Of a stretch of 64,000 nucleotides of DNA, positions 63,432 through 64,000 are shown in pieces. The stretch's first letter is position 1, and every line of letters begins with the position of its first letter. The stretch comes from Hyphomicrobiales bacterium (lineage in GTDB: Bacteria > Pseudomonadota > Alphaproteobacteria > Rhizobiales > Rhizobiaceae), in contig UCKM01000020.1 in the NCBI GenBank assembly GCA_900473175.1, forward strand, positions 62,001 through 126,000, read 5' to 3'. The notes below the pieces were generated by a model. The model was not told the origin of the DNA and searched no databases. It saw only the letters and a program-made list of their open reading frames with translations. The position numbers were made by a program, and so were the translations under genes.

Positions 63432-64000
63432 ATGCAAAGGATATGGCAGTTGGCCCATGGCCGCACATTGGCTTTGGGCGACCGCGCGCTGATAATGGGC
63501 GTTCTCAATGTCACGCCGGACTCCTTTTCCGATGGCGGCCTGCATTATTCGCTCGATCAGGCGCTGGACGGCGCACGCAAGATGATCGCCGAGGGTGCAT
63601 CCATTATCGACGTCGGCGGCGAATCGACCCGTCCCGGCGCCACCCGCGTCGAGCCTGCCGTCGAGCAATCGCGGGTATTGCCGGTTATCGATGCATTGGT
63701 GAAGGAGACGGATATCATCATTTCCGTCGACACATATCGTGAGGAGACGGCTCGGCTGGCCGTTGCAGCCGGCGCACACATTGTCAACGACGTCTGGGGT
63801 GTGCAGCGCGAGCCGGCCATTGCCGATCTCGCTGCCGAGACCGGCGCCGGGCTGGTTATTATGCATACCGGGCGCGAACGGGAACGCGATCCGGACGTGA
63901 TTGCCGATCAGTTCGCCTTTCTCAACCGGTCGCTGGAGATCGCCAAGGTTGCCGGTGTCTCGCAGGACCAGATCGTGCTCGATCCTGGCTTCGGCTTTGC
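63432..64000 (+). CDS. folP: Dihydropteroate synthase, 5' part
   Basis: The first 189 codons of folP, running off the right edge. The enzyme joins p-aminobenzoate to 6-hydroxymethyl-7,8-dihydropterin pyrophosphate in folate synthesis and is the sulfonamide target. Visible signatures are MGVLNVTPDSFSDGG (first DHPS signature), IDVGGESTRPGA (second), ISVDTYREE, HIVNDVWGV and LDPGFGF at the edge. GGGAG lies eight bases before the ATG. Truncated by the window only; no sign of damage. Confidence 0.95.
   Translation, partial: MQRIWQLAHGRTLALGDRALIMGVLNVTPDSFSDGGLHYSLDQALDGARKMIAEGASIIDVGGESTRPGATRVEPAVEQSRVLPVIDALVKETDIIISVDTYREETARLAVAAGAHIVNDVWGVQREPAIADLAAETGAGLVIMHTGRERERDPDVIADQFAFLNRSLEIAKVAGVSQDQIVLDPGFGF

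Overview
The window is a gene-dense chromosomal segment of an alphaproteobacterium of the order Hyphomicrobiales (Rhizobiales). The gene families fit the Brucella/Ochrobactrum/Phyllobacterium/Mesorhizobium part of that order. Pointers are a BA14K-family surface protein, a PleC-type histidine kinase, class II DAHP synthase, DUF2865 and DUF1289 proteins, aerobic-type late cobalamin genes, an alphaproteobacterial 2Fe-2S ferredoxin with a thioredoxin-reductase-like ferredoxin-NADP reductase, a fused STAS-MlaE permease and a very long 'kinesin-like' coiled-coil protein. Genus is an inference. I found no rRNA, tRNA, CRISPR array, transposase or phage gene; almost everything looks like core chromosome.

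Layout. 0-4.4 kb: a secreted GH27 alpha-galactosidase with a repetitive N-terminus and AT-rich upstream DNA (possible accessory gene), a DapA-family aldolase and DusA. 4.4-7.3 kb: cobS-DUF1289-aspartic protease facing cobT. 7.3-11.6 kb: PleC-like kinase, then a tight thermonuclease-GST-uracil glycosylase set and an Lrp regulator. 11.7-15.1 kb: beta-hydroxyacid dehydrogenase divergent from a penicillin-acylase-family hydrolase. 15.1-18.2 kb: a polar amino-acid ABC importer (binding protein, two permeases, GST) with no ATPase beside it. 18.4-21.7 kb: moaA-EamA transporter-mobA-mobB, followed by a DUF971 protein. 22.4-24.3 kb: L,D-transpeptidase. 24.4-28.4 kb: the Anbu proteasome-like operon (ATP-grasp, alpha-E, transglutaminase, Anbu). 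28.6-33.9 kb: BA14K protein, gph, rpiA-DUF2059, gor, hydrolase. 34-39.3 kb: class II DAHP synthase, nhaA, GFA protein, dgkA, nadE. 39.3-43.1 kb: an ABC exporter behind a possible leader-peptide attenuator, a palindromic repeat, and gltX. 43-49.9 kb: DUF2865, maeB, an LpxH-like phosphoesterase with a glycosyltransferase, an MFS carrier. 49.9-54.7 kb: dipeptide epimerase and an Mla-type lipid transport operon. 54.7-60.4 kb: a small membrane coiled-coil protein, a decayed MBL-hydrolase remnant and a 1681-residue membrane coiled-coil protein with 17 tandem 29-residue repeats. 60.6-64 kb: Hpt-like protein lacking its histidine, ferredoxin, ferredoxin reductase, DUF922 protease and the start of folP.

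How the genes connect: several clusters concern the cell envelope (L,D-transpeptidase, Mla system, LpxH-like/GT pair, dgkA, dipeptide epimerase, the giant membrane coiled coil), cofactors (cobalamin, molybdenum cofactor, NAD, folate, Fe-S) and redox or stress defence (gor, two GSTs, Anbu operon).

Best candidates for something under-described: the Anbu operon; the 17 x 29-residue repeat protein with its divergent histidine-less Hpt neighbour; and the promoter-minigene-double-hairpin leader upstream of the ABC exporter. All are read from sequence only; no database search was possible.
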